Below the pieces are notes generated by a model that did no database searches, was not told where the DNA came from, and worked only from the letters and a program-made list of their open reading frames with translations. 64,000 bases of DNA from contig JADMJV010000110.1 of NCBI GenBank assembly GCA_018780265.1, positions 1 to 64,000 of the forward strand. Direction: 5' to 3'. This document shows positions 1-8,308 of the stretch, in pieces (the stretch's first letter is position 1; every line of letters begins with the position of its first letter). The position numbers and the translations under genes were made by a program. The DNA comes from a bacterium (lineage in GTDB: Bacteria; Vulcanimicrobiota; Xenobia; Xenobiales; JADMJV01).

Positions 1-99
1 CGGTGGCCGTGGCTCCCCCGCCGGTGGCCGTGGCTCCCCCGCCGGTGGCCGTGGCTCCCCCGCCGGTGGCCGTGGCCCCCCCGCCGGTGGCCGTGGCCC
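1..99 (+). repeat. 21-bp in-frame tandem repeat
   Basis: Four full 21-bp units (1-21, 22-42, 43-63, 64-84) and a 15-bp partial unit encode VAVAPPP repeats. The fourth unit differs from the others by one silent T-to-C change. Near-identity at DNA level indicates recent expansion. The array continues to the window edge, so its copy number is unknown. Confidence 0.9.
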
Positions 100-821
100 A
101 ACGCAATGGAAGTTTTGACTGGCGCACCGTGGTTGGCCTGCCGGCCCATGCACATCCCACTCTGGAACCCCAGTTGGAAGCGATCCTACCCTCCCTTACC
201 GAGCGTTTCAGCCAGGTGGGCAACTATCGCAGTTTAGTCATACTTTTGACCGACCTCTACCAGCGCGACCCGTCCCACCAGGGCGTCAGCCACAATCTGA
301 ATTCCGTCCTTCATGACTGGGCGGCCCAGCTAGAAAAGCAGGGGCGGGGCCAGGAGGCAGGGCAGGTCGCGGCCTGGTCGCAGCAGTTGCTGGGTAGCAG
401 AGCTGCCTGGACACAGTCCTTAATCCAGCGCTTTCCAGCGCAACCTCCCAGTCTGCCTGATTTGAGCGGCCTGAGCGGAATTGGCTCTCCAGGCTGGATG
501 AACTGGGTAGCTCCTCTGCGCGACGACCCCAACCGATACCAAGATGCCGGTCAGGCCCTGGCCGGGGACCCGCAGGGTCTGCAGAGTCTATTTCGCCATC
601 TGGCGGTGCAACACCCCGAGCAACCGGATCACGTGCTCAACCTCGGTTGGGCCTACTCCCACACGGGGCAGCACGCGCTGGCCATGGTCCACACGCAACG
701 GTCTTTGCAAATGCGTCAAAGCTCCCGAGCTTACGAACTTCTCCAAAAGGTCTACGGCGATCTCGGCCAACCCGAGATGGCCCAACGAGTCGCCCAGCAA
801 TTGAGTCAGTTGCGCGGGTAG
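1..821 (+). CDS. TPR-like protein with VAVAPPP repeat linker (5' partial)
   Basis: The reading frame is open to the left edge, so the true start lies outside the window. The visible part begins with about four and a half copies of a VAVAPPP heptapeptide. A helical region follows. Its last 80 residues (LNLGWAYSHTGQHALAMVHTQ and the segment after it) have the spacing of a tetratricopeptide repeat: small residues at helix contacts, with G and A at positions 8 and 20. Known: TPRs are protein-interaction scaffolds, and Pro/Ala/Val repeats are usually flexible linkers. Inference: the linker joins an unseen N-terminal module to a C-terminal scaffold. No enzymatic motif is visible. The neighbouring pentapeptide-repeat gene converges on it. 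Confidence 0.7.
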   Translation, partial: VAVAPPPVAVAPPPVAVAPPPVAVAPPPVAVAQRNGSFDWRTVVGLPAHAHPTLEPQLEAILPSLTERFSQVGNYRSLVILLTDLYQRDPSHQGVSHNLNSVLHDWAAQLEKQGRGQEAGQVAAWSQQLLGSRAAWTQSLIQRFPAQPPSLPDLSGLSGIGSPGWMNWVAPLRDDPNRYQDAGQALAGDPQGLQSLFRHLAVQHPEQPDHVLNLGWAYSHTGQHALAMVHTQRSLQMRQSSRAYELLQKVYGDLGQPEMAQRVAQQLSQLRG

Positions 822-827
822 GGGGGC

Positions 828-853
828 AAAAAAAACTCGCCGGAACAGGCGAG
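828..853 (-). terminator. Rho-independent terminator of the pentapeptide/DUF4178 operon
   Basis: CTCGCC (836-841) pairs with GGCGAG (848-853) around a 6-nt loop. The adjoining run of eight A residues (828-835) is a T8 tract when read on the minus strand. It lies about 70 bp beyond the minus-strand stop at 925 and just after the plus-strand stop at 821. Confidence 0.75.
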
Positions 854-924
854 GAAGAAATCGGATGCCAGGCTGCGTTTTAGCGCCTGACGAGACAAAC
901 CCTTGTTCGATTATGCAATTTTTG

Positions 925-2043
925 TCAAGGCCCGCTGGCGGCTTCACCGTTTCGTTCCGGCCCATAGCTGGTGCCGCTGAAGTCTGTATTGCTGAGATTG
1001 GCGCCGGAAAGATTGGCCTTATCCAGACTGGCATCGGAAAGGTCGGCACTGGACAGGTCAGCACCCGTCAACACGGCCCCGCGTAGATCGGCCCGCGAAA
1101 GGTCAGCGTTGGTGAGATTGGCCTCCGAGAGGTCGGCCTTGGCCAGTTTGGCCGATGACAAATCGGACCCGTCCAACTCGGTTACCGAGAGACGGGCACC
1201 CTTGAGATCGGCACCGGAGAGGTCGGTCCCGCTCAGGCGTGCTCCCTCCAGAATGGCCTTGTCCAGGTGTGCGTCGGAAAGATCGCAGCCGCGCAGGTCC
1301 GCGCCCGTCAGGTCAGCCTCGGTCAGGCGAGCATGGCACAGGCGAGAGCCGATCAGGCTGGCACCGGTAAGATTGCTTCTCTTGAGATTGGCTTCGGTCA
1401 AATCAGCCCCGCACAGGCGGGCCTGAGTGAGGACCGTGCCCATCAAGCGGGCGTGGGAGAGATCGGCGCCGGTCAAGAGCGCACCGTGACATTGACAATC
1501 GCGAAAATCCGCCCCCGCCAGTATGGCCCCGCGCAGGTCGCCGCGGGTCAGGTCTGAGCCGCTAAAGTCAGCCCGAGTTGCATTGGCACCGGTCAACTCA
1601 GCACCGCTGAGCTGGCAGCCACGCAGGACAGCCCGATTCAGGTTGGCGCCGGTCAAATCGGCTCCAGACAGGTCAGCCCCCGACAGATCGGCGGAAGAAA
1701 GATCAGCACCGGTGAGGGTGGCTCGGGTCAAATTAGCCCCGGAAAGATTGGCCCGAGAAAGACAGGCCCCGGGCAGCTCGGCATCAGCCAGTTGGGAACC
1801 GCGAAGGTCGGCAGCGGCCAGATTTACGCCCGAGAGATCGCACTCTTCGAGGCACACGGGCTGAGAGATGGACAACTTGGGCACCTGAAGCCCGGCCAGC
1901 GTGGCGCCTCGAAAGCTCTCACCGCGAGACAAAGCATCGATCACAGCCGCCTGCAGGCTGTCGCCTTCGACGGTCAGGACCACGTCGGCGCTGGTCCGAC
2001 CCAGGATATCAAAACGCATGGCTGCCATTTCAATCAGGGCCAC
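925..2043 (-). CDS. Pentapeptide-repeat protein
   Basis: From about residue 60 to residue 350 the protein is an almost unbroken series of A(D/N)LSG/A(D/N)LTG pentapeptides, more than 50 of them. Known: such repeats form a right-handed quadrilateral beta-helix; members include DNA mimics (Qnr, MfpA) and many proteins of unknown role. About 60 non-repeat residues precede the helix. No signal peptide is visible, so it is probably cytoplasmic. The GTG start is preceded by an AAGGGG ribosome site 7 nt away and lies 11 bp after the oxidoreductase stop. It appears to be the last gene of the minus-strand operon. Its function is not deducible. Confidence 0.85.
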   Translation of the reverse strand: MALIEMAAMRFDILGRTSADVVLTVEGDSLQAAVIDALSRGESFRGATLAGLQVPKLSISQPVCLEECDLSGVNLAAADLRGSQLADAELPGACLSRANLSGANLTRATLTGADLSSADLSGADLSGADLTGANLNRAVLRGCQLSGAELTGANATRADFSGSDLTRGDLRGAILAGADFRDCQCHGALLTGADLSHARLMGTVLTQARLCGADLTEANLKRSNLTGASLIGSRLCHARLTEADLTGADLRGCDLSDAHLDKAILEGARLSGTDLSGADLKGARLSVTELDGSDLSSAKLAKADLSEANLTNADLSRADLRGAVLTGADLSSADLSDASLDKANLSGANLSNTDFSGTSYGPERNGEAASGP

Positions 2044-2054
2044 CCCAGTTCCCC

Positions 2055-3671
2055 TTAAGCCTTCAGGAAATCTTCGTGTAGACGGCCCAAATCCCGCAAA
2101 ATCTCCTGGGCGGCACGCACCCCATGGTAGCTGGCCTCTTCAAAAATCGAGATGCCGGACAGGTCGGAATGGGCAAAGTGAAGACCCTGGCGGGGGTGGC
2201 TGGCCTGTAGCCGCTCCCGACTCCACACAAAACCGGGAACGGGACGAATCATGGCGTGGCCCAACTGCATCACGTCCAGTTGCCGACACAGGGGCGGCAG
2301 GTCGGGATGAACTCGGGCTAATTCACCAAGCACCTCATTACAGACTTGCTCCCAGCTGGTCTCCAGCAAGCGCCGGCGGGCCGTGACGGGGTCAAGTTCG
2401 GCCCAAGGGCGATAGTGAGTCCAGACGCTGGGACCGTTGAGATGACTGGCCGACTGGTGAGTGGCCACCACGTAGCCCAAACTGGGGGAATCATAAATGA
2501 CGTTGTCCCAACTGAGCGGCACCGAATCGTAGGCAGCGCTGAGGGGCAATTTCTCCAGCACCAGGTTAGAGACCGTCCAGGGCGAGTAAGTAAATTGAGG
2601 GCGCGGGGGCTCGCCCAACAGATAGGGCCTTTGAAAAGTGGGCAGGGCGCAGATCACCCGCCCGGCCGAGTAGCCTTCGAGGCGCTGTTGGCCTTCGTTC
2701 CAAACATCCACCCACCACCTTTGTGGCTGAGCTTGAATGCGCACCACTAAACGCCCGGACAATCCCCGCCCGGCCAATTTCTGGCTGAGGTGCTGGACCA
2801 GTCGATGATTGCCCTGAGGCCACACGAACTGCATATCCTTGGGTTCGATGCCCCCCCCGTCGCGACTGGCAAAATAGTGCAGTCCGGCCCAGGCCGAGGT
2901 GTGGATCAGCGAGGTCCCGTAGTCGTCACGGCAACCGTATTCCACGTACCAATGAAGCCGTTTGGAGTGAAAGCCATTTTGAAGCAGATAGTCAGCCATG
3001 GAGATCTGGTCCAGTTGCAACACTTCTGGGTCCTGGCTGCTGAGGGCCAGCGGCAGGGCAAAGGCTTTAAGACCTTGCCTGTCCCGATACTGTTGCCACT
3101 TTAGCACCAGCTCATCGAAACGGCGCAACTGAGCCAGATCGTCTGAGGTGGCCCCGGCTTTTGGATAGATGCCCTCTTCCCAGCGGCCCAACACGTAGAC
3201 CCGCTCCTCGAGGGCGTGACACAGATCGAACTCCTCGTAAATTGGCACGCCACTGGCCGAGACCCCACGCATCAGGCCCATTTCGGTCAGAATCCGCCGA
3301 ACCACCGTAGATTCGAGGGTTGGCACGGGCAGGTAGTGGGCCGCCCAGGGGGCCGGCGAGGCTGGATAGTTTGCCGCCCTCGAGTTGCCACCCAGATCCG
3401 ACTCCAACTCGAGCATCAGGTAGTCGTCCAATCCACCGTGACTGAGGCGCCAGGCGGCTGTAAGGGCGGCGATCCCTCCACCGGCGATGAGCACGTCGAC
3501 TTTCTTGCGCTCGCCTTGCGGAGTCTCGTGCTTGAGATCGCGCAGGCGATGGCCAACCTTGTGCTGGGCGCCCACGATTGAACCCTGCAAGGCGGGGGCC
3601 TGTGGGTTGGGCCAGCAGCCCACCAACCAGGGGGCAACTGCGGCCCCTTGCAAAAATTGTCGGCGATTCAT
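2055..3671 (-). CDS. FAD-dependent amine-oxidase-like oxidoreductase, Tat lipoprotein
   Basis: The protein opens with MNRRQFLQGAAV, a twin-arginine motif, followed by LVGC, a lipobox. It should therefore be exported folded and then lipidated. At about residue 60 there is a dinucleotide-binding GGGIAALTAAW motif followed by an acidic strand end (LMLELE) and GGNSR, typical of the flavin amine oxidase / protoporphyrinogen oxidase superfamily. The length of 538 aa suits that family. Its ATG overlaps the stop of the spermidine-synthase-like gene (ATGA), so translation is coupled. Inference: the pairing suggests oxidation of a polyamine or related amine, but no substrate residue proves it. The frame is open 157 codons further upstream, but that part overlaps the neighbour and is not used. 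Confidence 0.8.
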   Translation of the reverse strand: MNRRQFLQGAAVAPWLVGCWPNPQAPALQGSIVGAQHKVGHRLRDLKHETPQGERKKVDVLIAGGGIAALTAAWRLSHGGLDDYLMLELESDLGGNSRAANYPASPAPWAAHYLPVPTLESTVVRRILTEMGLMRGVSASGVPIYEEFDLCHALEERVYVLGRWEEGIYPKAGATSDDLAQLRRFDELVLKWQQYRDRQGLKAFALPLALSSQDPEVLQLDQISMADYLLQNGFHSKRLHWYVEYGCRDDYGTSLIHTSAWAGLHYFASRDGGGIEPKDMQFVWPQGNHRLVQHLSQKLAGRGLSGRLVVRIQAQPQRWWVDVWNEGQQRLEGYSAGRVICALPTFQRPYLLGEPPRPQFTYSPWTVSNLVLEKLPLSAAYDSVPLSWDNVIYDSPSLGYVVATHQSASHLNGPSVWTHYRPWAELDPVTARRRLLETSWEQVCNEVLGELARVHPDLPPLCRQLDVMQLGHAMIRPVPGFVWSRERLQASHPRQGLHFAHSDLSGISIFEEASYHGVRAAQEILRDLGRLHEDFLKA

Positions 3672-5218
3672 GACTCGACGATCGAGCGCCAGTCCTGTTC
3701 GTAAAAACGCACCAATACTTGATCGAAAAGTCGATTGACGGGCACTTGCATGGCCGCCATGTCGGCCGGAAACGAGAACAGGTCGGCCAGGCCCGGCCCG
3801 TCCAGGTAGCGCAAGCCGTTGGGCAGGCGGGTGTGGTCGGGTTGAACCGCATTGTCCCGGGTGGCCAGGGTGTATCCCCATTCGCCAAAGCTGGGCACGT
3901 AGAGGTGATAAGGACGCGAATGCCATCCGGCGGAGCGCAGCGTTTCGACGATGCACCAGTAAGAACGGCGCGCGAACAAGGGCGAGGTGCACTGCACCGA
4001 CATGGCCCCCCCGGGGCTTAGAAGGGGCTGCAGTCGCTGATAAAAAGTGCGCGTGTAGAGTTTGCCTACGGCGTAGTTGGATGGATCTGGGAAGTCGACA
4101 ACGATGGCGTCGAAAGGCTTTTCTTTGCTGTCTCGGACCCACACAAAGGCGTCCGCATTGACCACCTGCAGACGAGGGTCACTTAAGGAGTGCTGGTTGA
4201 GTTTGCTGAGAGTGCTGTGGCTGCGAAACAGGCGAGTCATCTCGGGGTCTAGATCGACGAGCACGATCTGCTTGACGGTGGGGTAGCGCAAAATTTCGCG
4301 AGCCGCCAGACCGTCGCCACCGCCCAGAATCAAAACTCGCCGAGGAGCCTTGAGGCTGGTCAGCGGCGGGTGAACCAGAGCCTCATGATAGCGGTACTCG
4401 TCGCGCGATGAAAACTGCAGATTTCCGTTAATGTAGAGGCGCAACTCCTGGTGTTTGCGGGTGACCACCAGGCGCTGATAGGGAGAAGTGCGCGAGAGCA
4501 CAATCGGATCCGGATAAAGCCCCTCTTCGGCCCATCGGGTGATTTTCTCGGATCCAATCAGACCCGCCCCCAACAACAGCCCCACCAGGGCGATCTCAAG
4601 ACGCAGCAGAGGAATGCGCAACTGGAAGGTGCTCACAAAGACCAGCGCCACCACCACATTGATCAGACCGCAACAAAAAGAGGTGCGAATCAGTCCCAAG
4701 TGCGGAATGAGCACCAGCGGAAAAAGAATACTGGCCAGCAGCGCCCCCAGGTAATCGAGGGCCAGCACCCCCGACACCAGTTGACGGAAGCTGTAGTTGC
4801 GCTTCAAGATCACCATCACCAGCGGGATTTCGACTCCCACCAACAGCCCCACCACGAACACCAGCAGGTAGAGTACCAGTCGAAAACCGCCGCTATAGCT
4901 ATAGGCCACGTGCATCACGGCAGCCGAAAATCCGCCGATGAGCGCAATGCAATTTTGCAGACGGACAAAAGCCACCGCGGGTCGACGCTGCCCTACGAAC
5001 TGAGAGAGATAGGAGCCCACGCCCATGGCGAAGAGATAGTCACCGATAATGGTGGAAAACTGCAGCACCGAATCGCCCAACAGGTAGCTGGCCAGCGCTC
5101 CGGCGATCAGTTCGTAGACCAGGCCACAGGTGGCTACCAGGAAGACCGACAGCAACAGAAGGCCGGGCGAACCGGCGGCAACCGGAGACTCGGGGTTACT
5201 TTCCGCCGATATAGACAT
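3668..5218 (-). CDS. Membrane-anchored spermidine-synthase-like aminopropyltransferase
   Basis: The N-terminal half (about residues 15-220) has six to seven hydrophobic segments. The C-terminal half is a Rossmann aminopropyltransferase-type domain with ILGGGDGLAAREIL (SAM-binding loop), VDLDPE (acidic ribose contact) and DFPDPSNYAVGKLYTRTFY, which matches the family's DxxDP...L...FY segment. Known: membrane-fused SpeE homologues are widespread, and not all have proven spermidine synthase activity. It sits downstream of the DUF4178 gene and overlaps the oxidoreductase start by ATGA. No SAM decarboxylase gene is visible here, so the aminopropyl donor would have to come from elsewhere. Its start overlaps the preceding small ORF by 23 bp. 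Confidence 0.85.
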   Translation of the reverse strand: MSISAESNPESPVAAGSPGLLLLSVFLVATCGLVYELIAGALASYLLGDSVLQFSTIIGDYLFAMGVGSYLSQFVGQRRPAVAFVRLQNCIALIGGFSAAVMHVAYSYSGGFRLVLYLLVFVVGLLVGVEIPLVMVILKRNYSFRQLVSGVLALDYLGALLASILFPLVLIPHLGLIRTSFCCGLINVVVALVFVSTFQLRIPLLRLEIALVGLLLGAGLIGSEKITRWAEEGLYPDPIVLSRTSPYQRLVVTRKHQELRLYINGNLQFSSRDEYRYHEALVHPPLTSLKAPRRVLILGGGDGLAAREILRYPTVKQIVLVDLDPEMTRLFRSHSTLSKLNQHSLSDPRLQVVNADAFVWVRDSKEKPFDAIVVDFPDPSNYAVGKLYTRTFYQRLQPLLSPGGAMSVQCTSPLFARRSYWCIVETLRSAGWHSRPYHLYVPSFGEWGYTLATRDNAVQPDHTRLPNGLRYLDGPGLADLFSFPADMAAMQVPVNRLFDQVLVRFYEQDWRSIVES

Positions 5219-5384
5219 AGGAATGTCTGTAGTGAGAGCGGTAGCTGCCGGGATTGTTGCGCACGTTGTGTTCGCCTGGAGTCAGGCGCGCCGTGACGCC
5301 ATCATTGGCGCCGCCTCCGGTCAGGTTGATGTAGGCAACCCCGCCCACCATGGCCATCATCAGATAGGTATACCAGTCTTTCAT
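5196..5384 (-). CDS. Small one-helix membrane protein of the DUF4178 operon
   Basis: A 62-residue ORF fills the gap between the DUF4178 gene (9 bp upstream) and the spermidine-synthase-like gene (23-bp overlap). It has one hydrophobic segment near the N-terminus (YLMMAMVGGVAYINLTG), then a polar tail rich in Arg, His and Tyr that ends in YIGGK. The close packing supports a real gene. The family is not recognised. Confidence 0.6.
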   Translation of the reverse strand: MKDWYTYLMMAMVGGVAYINLTGGGANDGVTARLTPGEHNVRNNPGSYRSHYRHSYVYIGGK

Positions 5385-5393
5385 GACAGCCCT

Positions 5394-7400
5394 CTATTCA
5401 TCGTCGTCACTGCTCACCGGAGAGTGGTCGCTTTCGGACCAGCGACTGGTTTCAAAGCTAGAACTGCGCCACGAACTCCAAAGCGCCGGCAGCAAGCCCA
5501 GTAAGACCAGGGCCCAGAAATAGCCCCATTGGGCGTGATCTCGTTCGATCTGGACATAGTAGCGAAAGCGCTCGCTGGGATAGCTCACCGGAGCACCAGC
5601 GCCTTCGGGCGTGTCCTTGCCGGAGATATTCGACTGAGGTTCGATGCGCAACACGTAGTTGCCCCCCGCAACGTGCGCCAGGCTGACCCCTGCGTCTAAA
5701 ACGCCCTCACTCCAGGCGCCATCTGAATCGCTGCCGCTTTCCTGATAGAGAGTGACGGCCGTGTCGTGAACCTCTTGCGTCTTTTCGTTGATCAAACTGA
5801 TCAGGAAAAAGCCCCAACGCTGCTTCAGACTCGGCGCCTTAACCTTGACATAGAGATTGTGACTCCCCGCTGGCACGGTGACTGGCACCAGTTCCACCCT
5901 ATCCACCTGGTAATCTTTGTACGACCAATCTTTCTCAAAAAAAGGCTTGGGTGTGGTGATTTCACGCATCAAAAGAAAGGCGAAACAGCAGGCCACGGCC
6001 AGGAAGTAGTTCATCCAACGCCGATTGGATCCGGCCTTGTAGGGGTTGGGCTGATTGTTGGCAACCCCCACCGGGGCCGCGGGACTGCCCGGCAGCTTGA
6101 AGGCCTGCCACAACTGATCGCCGGTCACATAGGTGCCGGCGCTCCAATTGATTTCGCCGGGCAGGACGTCGGCCGAGAGGAGTAGGGGCGGATTGACGTA
6201 GTCGTTGACCTCGGAGGTCTCGCCGATGCGCACCCGCCAATAAAATTCACCGGCCACGTACTCGACCCGAGCCAAGGTCTTTTGAAAATGCTTGTAGGTA
6301 GATTTTTCCAGGCGAATCTCCGAGTTGGGCGGGTAGCCCACCGGTTGACCCGAGGCGTTGCTGGGGACCTGATGAAGGGGATGCAGCAAGGTCCAGTGGC
6401 CATTACTGTCGGTGAGCCAGCGGTAGCCCCTCGTGGGTTCGTAGAGCAGATACTCGCACCAACGATAGGTGACGCCCTCCACGCGGCAAGAGCGGCTCAT
6501 ATAACCGATACAGGTGAACTCGCCAGCGCCTCCGGGCAATATGCCTTTGGAGCCCAAGGGGATTTTGGCGGGAACCTTGGACATCTTTTGCTCAAACTGA
6601 AGCACCGTTTTGAAGGTAGCGTCCTGACTCAAATCCATGGCGGAATCGCAAAAGGCGCACACCAGCGTCTGCGAGATGCCGCCCGCCTGGAGCTCGTGGG
6701 GGGCGCCGCAGGTGGGACACTTGAGACTTTTCAGATTGCTGGCCGCCAGCCTCGGCCCTTCACCCTCCTCGTCAGCCCCGCGCAAGCCACGCAGCTTGAG
6801 TTCTTCGAAAGTGCACCACTGGCCCTTAAAAAGCAAAGGCGGGTCTTCGGAATAGTCGAGCGTGCCGGCCAGACCGGAAATGGTGCTGAGGTCGGCAAAG
6901 ACCGCCTGGTAGGAGGTGTCCATAATGAAGGGCAGTTCCCCTTCGAAACTCAACGCAGTGCCGGTGGTGACCGAACTCACGACGGCTGTTTCGCTACCCA
7001 ACCCCAGAGCCATTCCCACCCGCAAGTCGTCGGCAGCCGGCGGATGGGGCACCGATTCAGAAAAGGATACCAGATATTCGCCGCGGGCCTCCCCCACCCA
7101 GCCGCTGCTGCCGTTGCTGAAGGTCGCGTGCCACTCGTTCCAGATGACGTCCGGCTCTTTAACAGGGCCCAGGGCCACCTGGATGCGGCCCACGATTTCA
7201 AAACTCAGGTTGCGAAACACGCCCTGAGTGCCGACACGCAACAGCGAACCGTCGGGCTGGAGGGCCGCCACCTTGCCTACGGCCTCTACGTTGACGTCTT
7301 TACGCGCAACCAGGGTTTGGCAGGCTGAGCACACCACGTAGGCGGACTGCGCCGACTTATAGTTGATGAAGTTGCCGCAAGAAGGGCACTGGGCTTGCAT
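5394..7400 (-). CDS. DUF4178 protein with two zinc ribbons and C-terminal membrane helices
   Basis: Residues 5-27 contain CPSCG...CSAC and residues about 228-251 contain CPTCG...CAFC, two zinc-ribbon pairs. Each is followed by a segment of DUF4178 type: a glycine-rich hairpin, then W.EW or W.EYLL, then a WL/WV motif near residues 50-110 and 280-345. The C-terminal 220 residues contain two hydrophobic helices (around FLAVACCFAFLLM and GYFWALVLLGLLPALW) flanking an extracytoplasmic beta-rich domain. Known: DUF4178 genes recur next to membrane spermidine-synthase-like genes in bacterial genomes. Inference: it is an envelope-associated partner of the downstream enzyme. No catalytic residues are evident. 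Confidence 0.8.
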   Translation of the reverse strand: MQAQCPSCGNFINYKSAQSAYVVCSACQTLVARKDVNVEAVGKVAALQPDGSLLRVGTQGVFRNLSFEIVGRIQVALGPVKEPDVIWNEWHATFSNGSSGWVGEARGEYLVSFSESVPHPPAADDLRVGMALGLGSETAVVSSVTTGTALSFEGELPFIMDTSYQAVFADLSTISGLAGTLDYSEDPPLLFKGQWCTFEELKLRGLRGADEEGEGPRLAASNLKSLKCPTCGAPHELQAGGISQTLVCAFCDSAMDLSQDATFKTVLQFEQKMSKVPAKIPLGSKGILPGGAGEFTCIGYMSRSCRVEGVTYRWCEYLLYEPTRGYRWLTDSNGHWTLLHPLHQVPSNASGQPVGYPPNSEIRLEKSTYKHFQKTLARVEYVAGEFYWRVRIGETSEVNDYVNPPLLLSADVLPGEINWSAGTYVTGDQLWQAFKLPGSPAAPVGVANNQPNPYKAGSNRRWMNYFLAVACCFAFLLMREITTPKPFFEKDWSYKDYQVDRVELVPVTVPAGSHNLYVKVKAPSLKQRWGFFLISLINEKTQEVHDTAVTLYQESGSDSDGAWSEGVLDAGVSLAHVAGGNYVLRIEPQSNISGKDTPEGAGAPVSYPSERFRYYVQIERDHAQWGYFWALVLLGLLPALWSSWRSSSFETSRWSESDHSPVSSDDDE

Positions 7401-7436
7401 TGCCTGGCAGGATTTGCCCCAACTCTCTGAGATCCT

Positions 7437-7829
7437 CTAAGCCACGCCTCGCTCGGCCTGGACTTCGGCTAACAGTTCTTGAAGCGACTGAAAAGCTTCG
7501 CGCGCCAGTTGCAGATTGCTCTCAGCCCACTGGGGGTCGGGTTTATCCCAAAGTTGAGTCAGATTGTCCACCGCTTCTGCCATCGAGTCCATGCCGTGTC
7601 GCGCGTATTCGAGCAAGACCGGTCCAGCGTCGTAGTGGTGGGGAAACTCAACTTCGGCCAGCATGTCCTGGGCGCGCTCGACAAACTCGCCCACCTGGAA
7701 AAGGGCAACCGTGTAGTCATTGTGGCTGATTCGCTGCTGCAAAAGGAGATCGACGGTCTCCTGCAATTTTTCCATAGGGTTGACCAGAGGGCTCGCGCAT
7801 TGGCCAAAACGAGACGAGGCCGAGAACAT
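7437..7829 (-). CDS. Small helical protein of unknown function
   Basis: This 130-residue protein is predominantly helical and acidic (segments LQETVDLLLQQRIS, VGEFVERAQDMLAEVE, WAESNLQLAREAF). It has no signal peptide or membrane helix. It begins 2 bp after the stop of the preceding gene and ends 36 bp before the DUF4178 gene, so it belongs to the same transcript. A second ATG at 7775 (MEKLQETV) marks where the clearly structured part begins and may be the true start. The family is not recognised. Confidence 0.6.
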   Translation of the reverse strand: MFSASSRFGQCASPLVNPMEKLQETVDLLLQQRISHNDYTVALFQVGEFVERAQDMLAEVEFPHHYDAGPVLLEYARHGMDSMAEAVDNLTQLWDKPDPQWAESNLQLAREAFQSLQELLAEVQAERGVA

Positions 7830-7831
7830 GG

Positions 7832-8194
7832 TCAGGACATCTGCCAGTGGCCGCTGCGGGCATTGAATTGAGGGATAATCACCTCGCTAAACTGACTGAG
7901 TTGATACTCGGCGGGGATGGCTGAGGGCAGCAGACCCGAGAGCAGGCCTTGCAGGCTGCCTTCGAGCGCGGCCAGGCCCGACAGAGTGGGGCGGTCGAGT
8001 TGCGGGCCCGGGCGACCACTCAGGACCACGGGCTGCCAGCCCTGCTCTTCCTGCACAACGACTTCCTGCAGGGTGTCCAGGCAGTGCTCATAGCAACCAA
8101 CGCTGACTCGCTGTAGTTGCTGCCAGCCGACTTCGAAAGCGACCGTATCTTCGGTGTGGAGCATTGCGACCAACCTCTCGTTACTCAGGTTCAC
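7832..8194 (-). CDS. Hypothetical first protein of the DUF4178 operon
   Basis: A 120-residue acidic protein with no signal peptide or membrane segment and no recognised family. The start shown is a GTG. An in-frame ATG at 8164 has a GAGAGG ribosome site 9 nt upstream and is the better candidate if the first ten residues are not real. It is the first gene of the tightly packed minus-strand run (8194 down to 925). About 110 bp separate it from the next gene upstream, where a promoter would be expected. Confidence 0.55.
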   Translation of the reverse strand: MNLSNERLVAMLHTEDTVAFEVGWQQLQRVSVGCYEHCLDTLQEVVVQEEQGWQPVVLSGRPGPQLDRPTLSGLAALEGSLQGLLSGLLPSAIPAEYQLSQFSEVIIPQFNARSGHWQMS

Positions 8195-8308
8195 GAGTTC
8201 AGCTTAACCGGCCGCGATTATCGGCGAGTAAATTCGTCCAAAACACTGTAAACAAGTTGTAAACATCGCCTGCCCGATTTCGCTGCTAGCCGGCAATGGC
8301 CGTCGGCC

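Noticed and set aside
971..2058. Plus-strand ORFs opposite the pentapeptide gene
   Set aside because: The repetitive pentapeptide DNA gives open antisense frames with unnatural Ala/Arg/Ser-rich composition.
2055..4142. 695-residue version of the flavin oxidoreductase
   Set aside because: The first 157 residues overlap the SpeE-like gene in another frame; the Tat signal begins at 3671.
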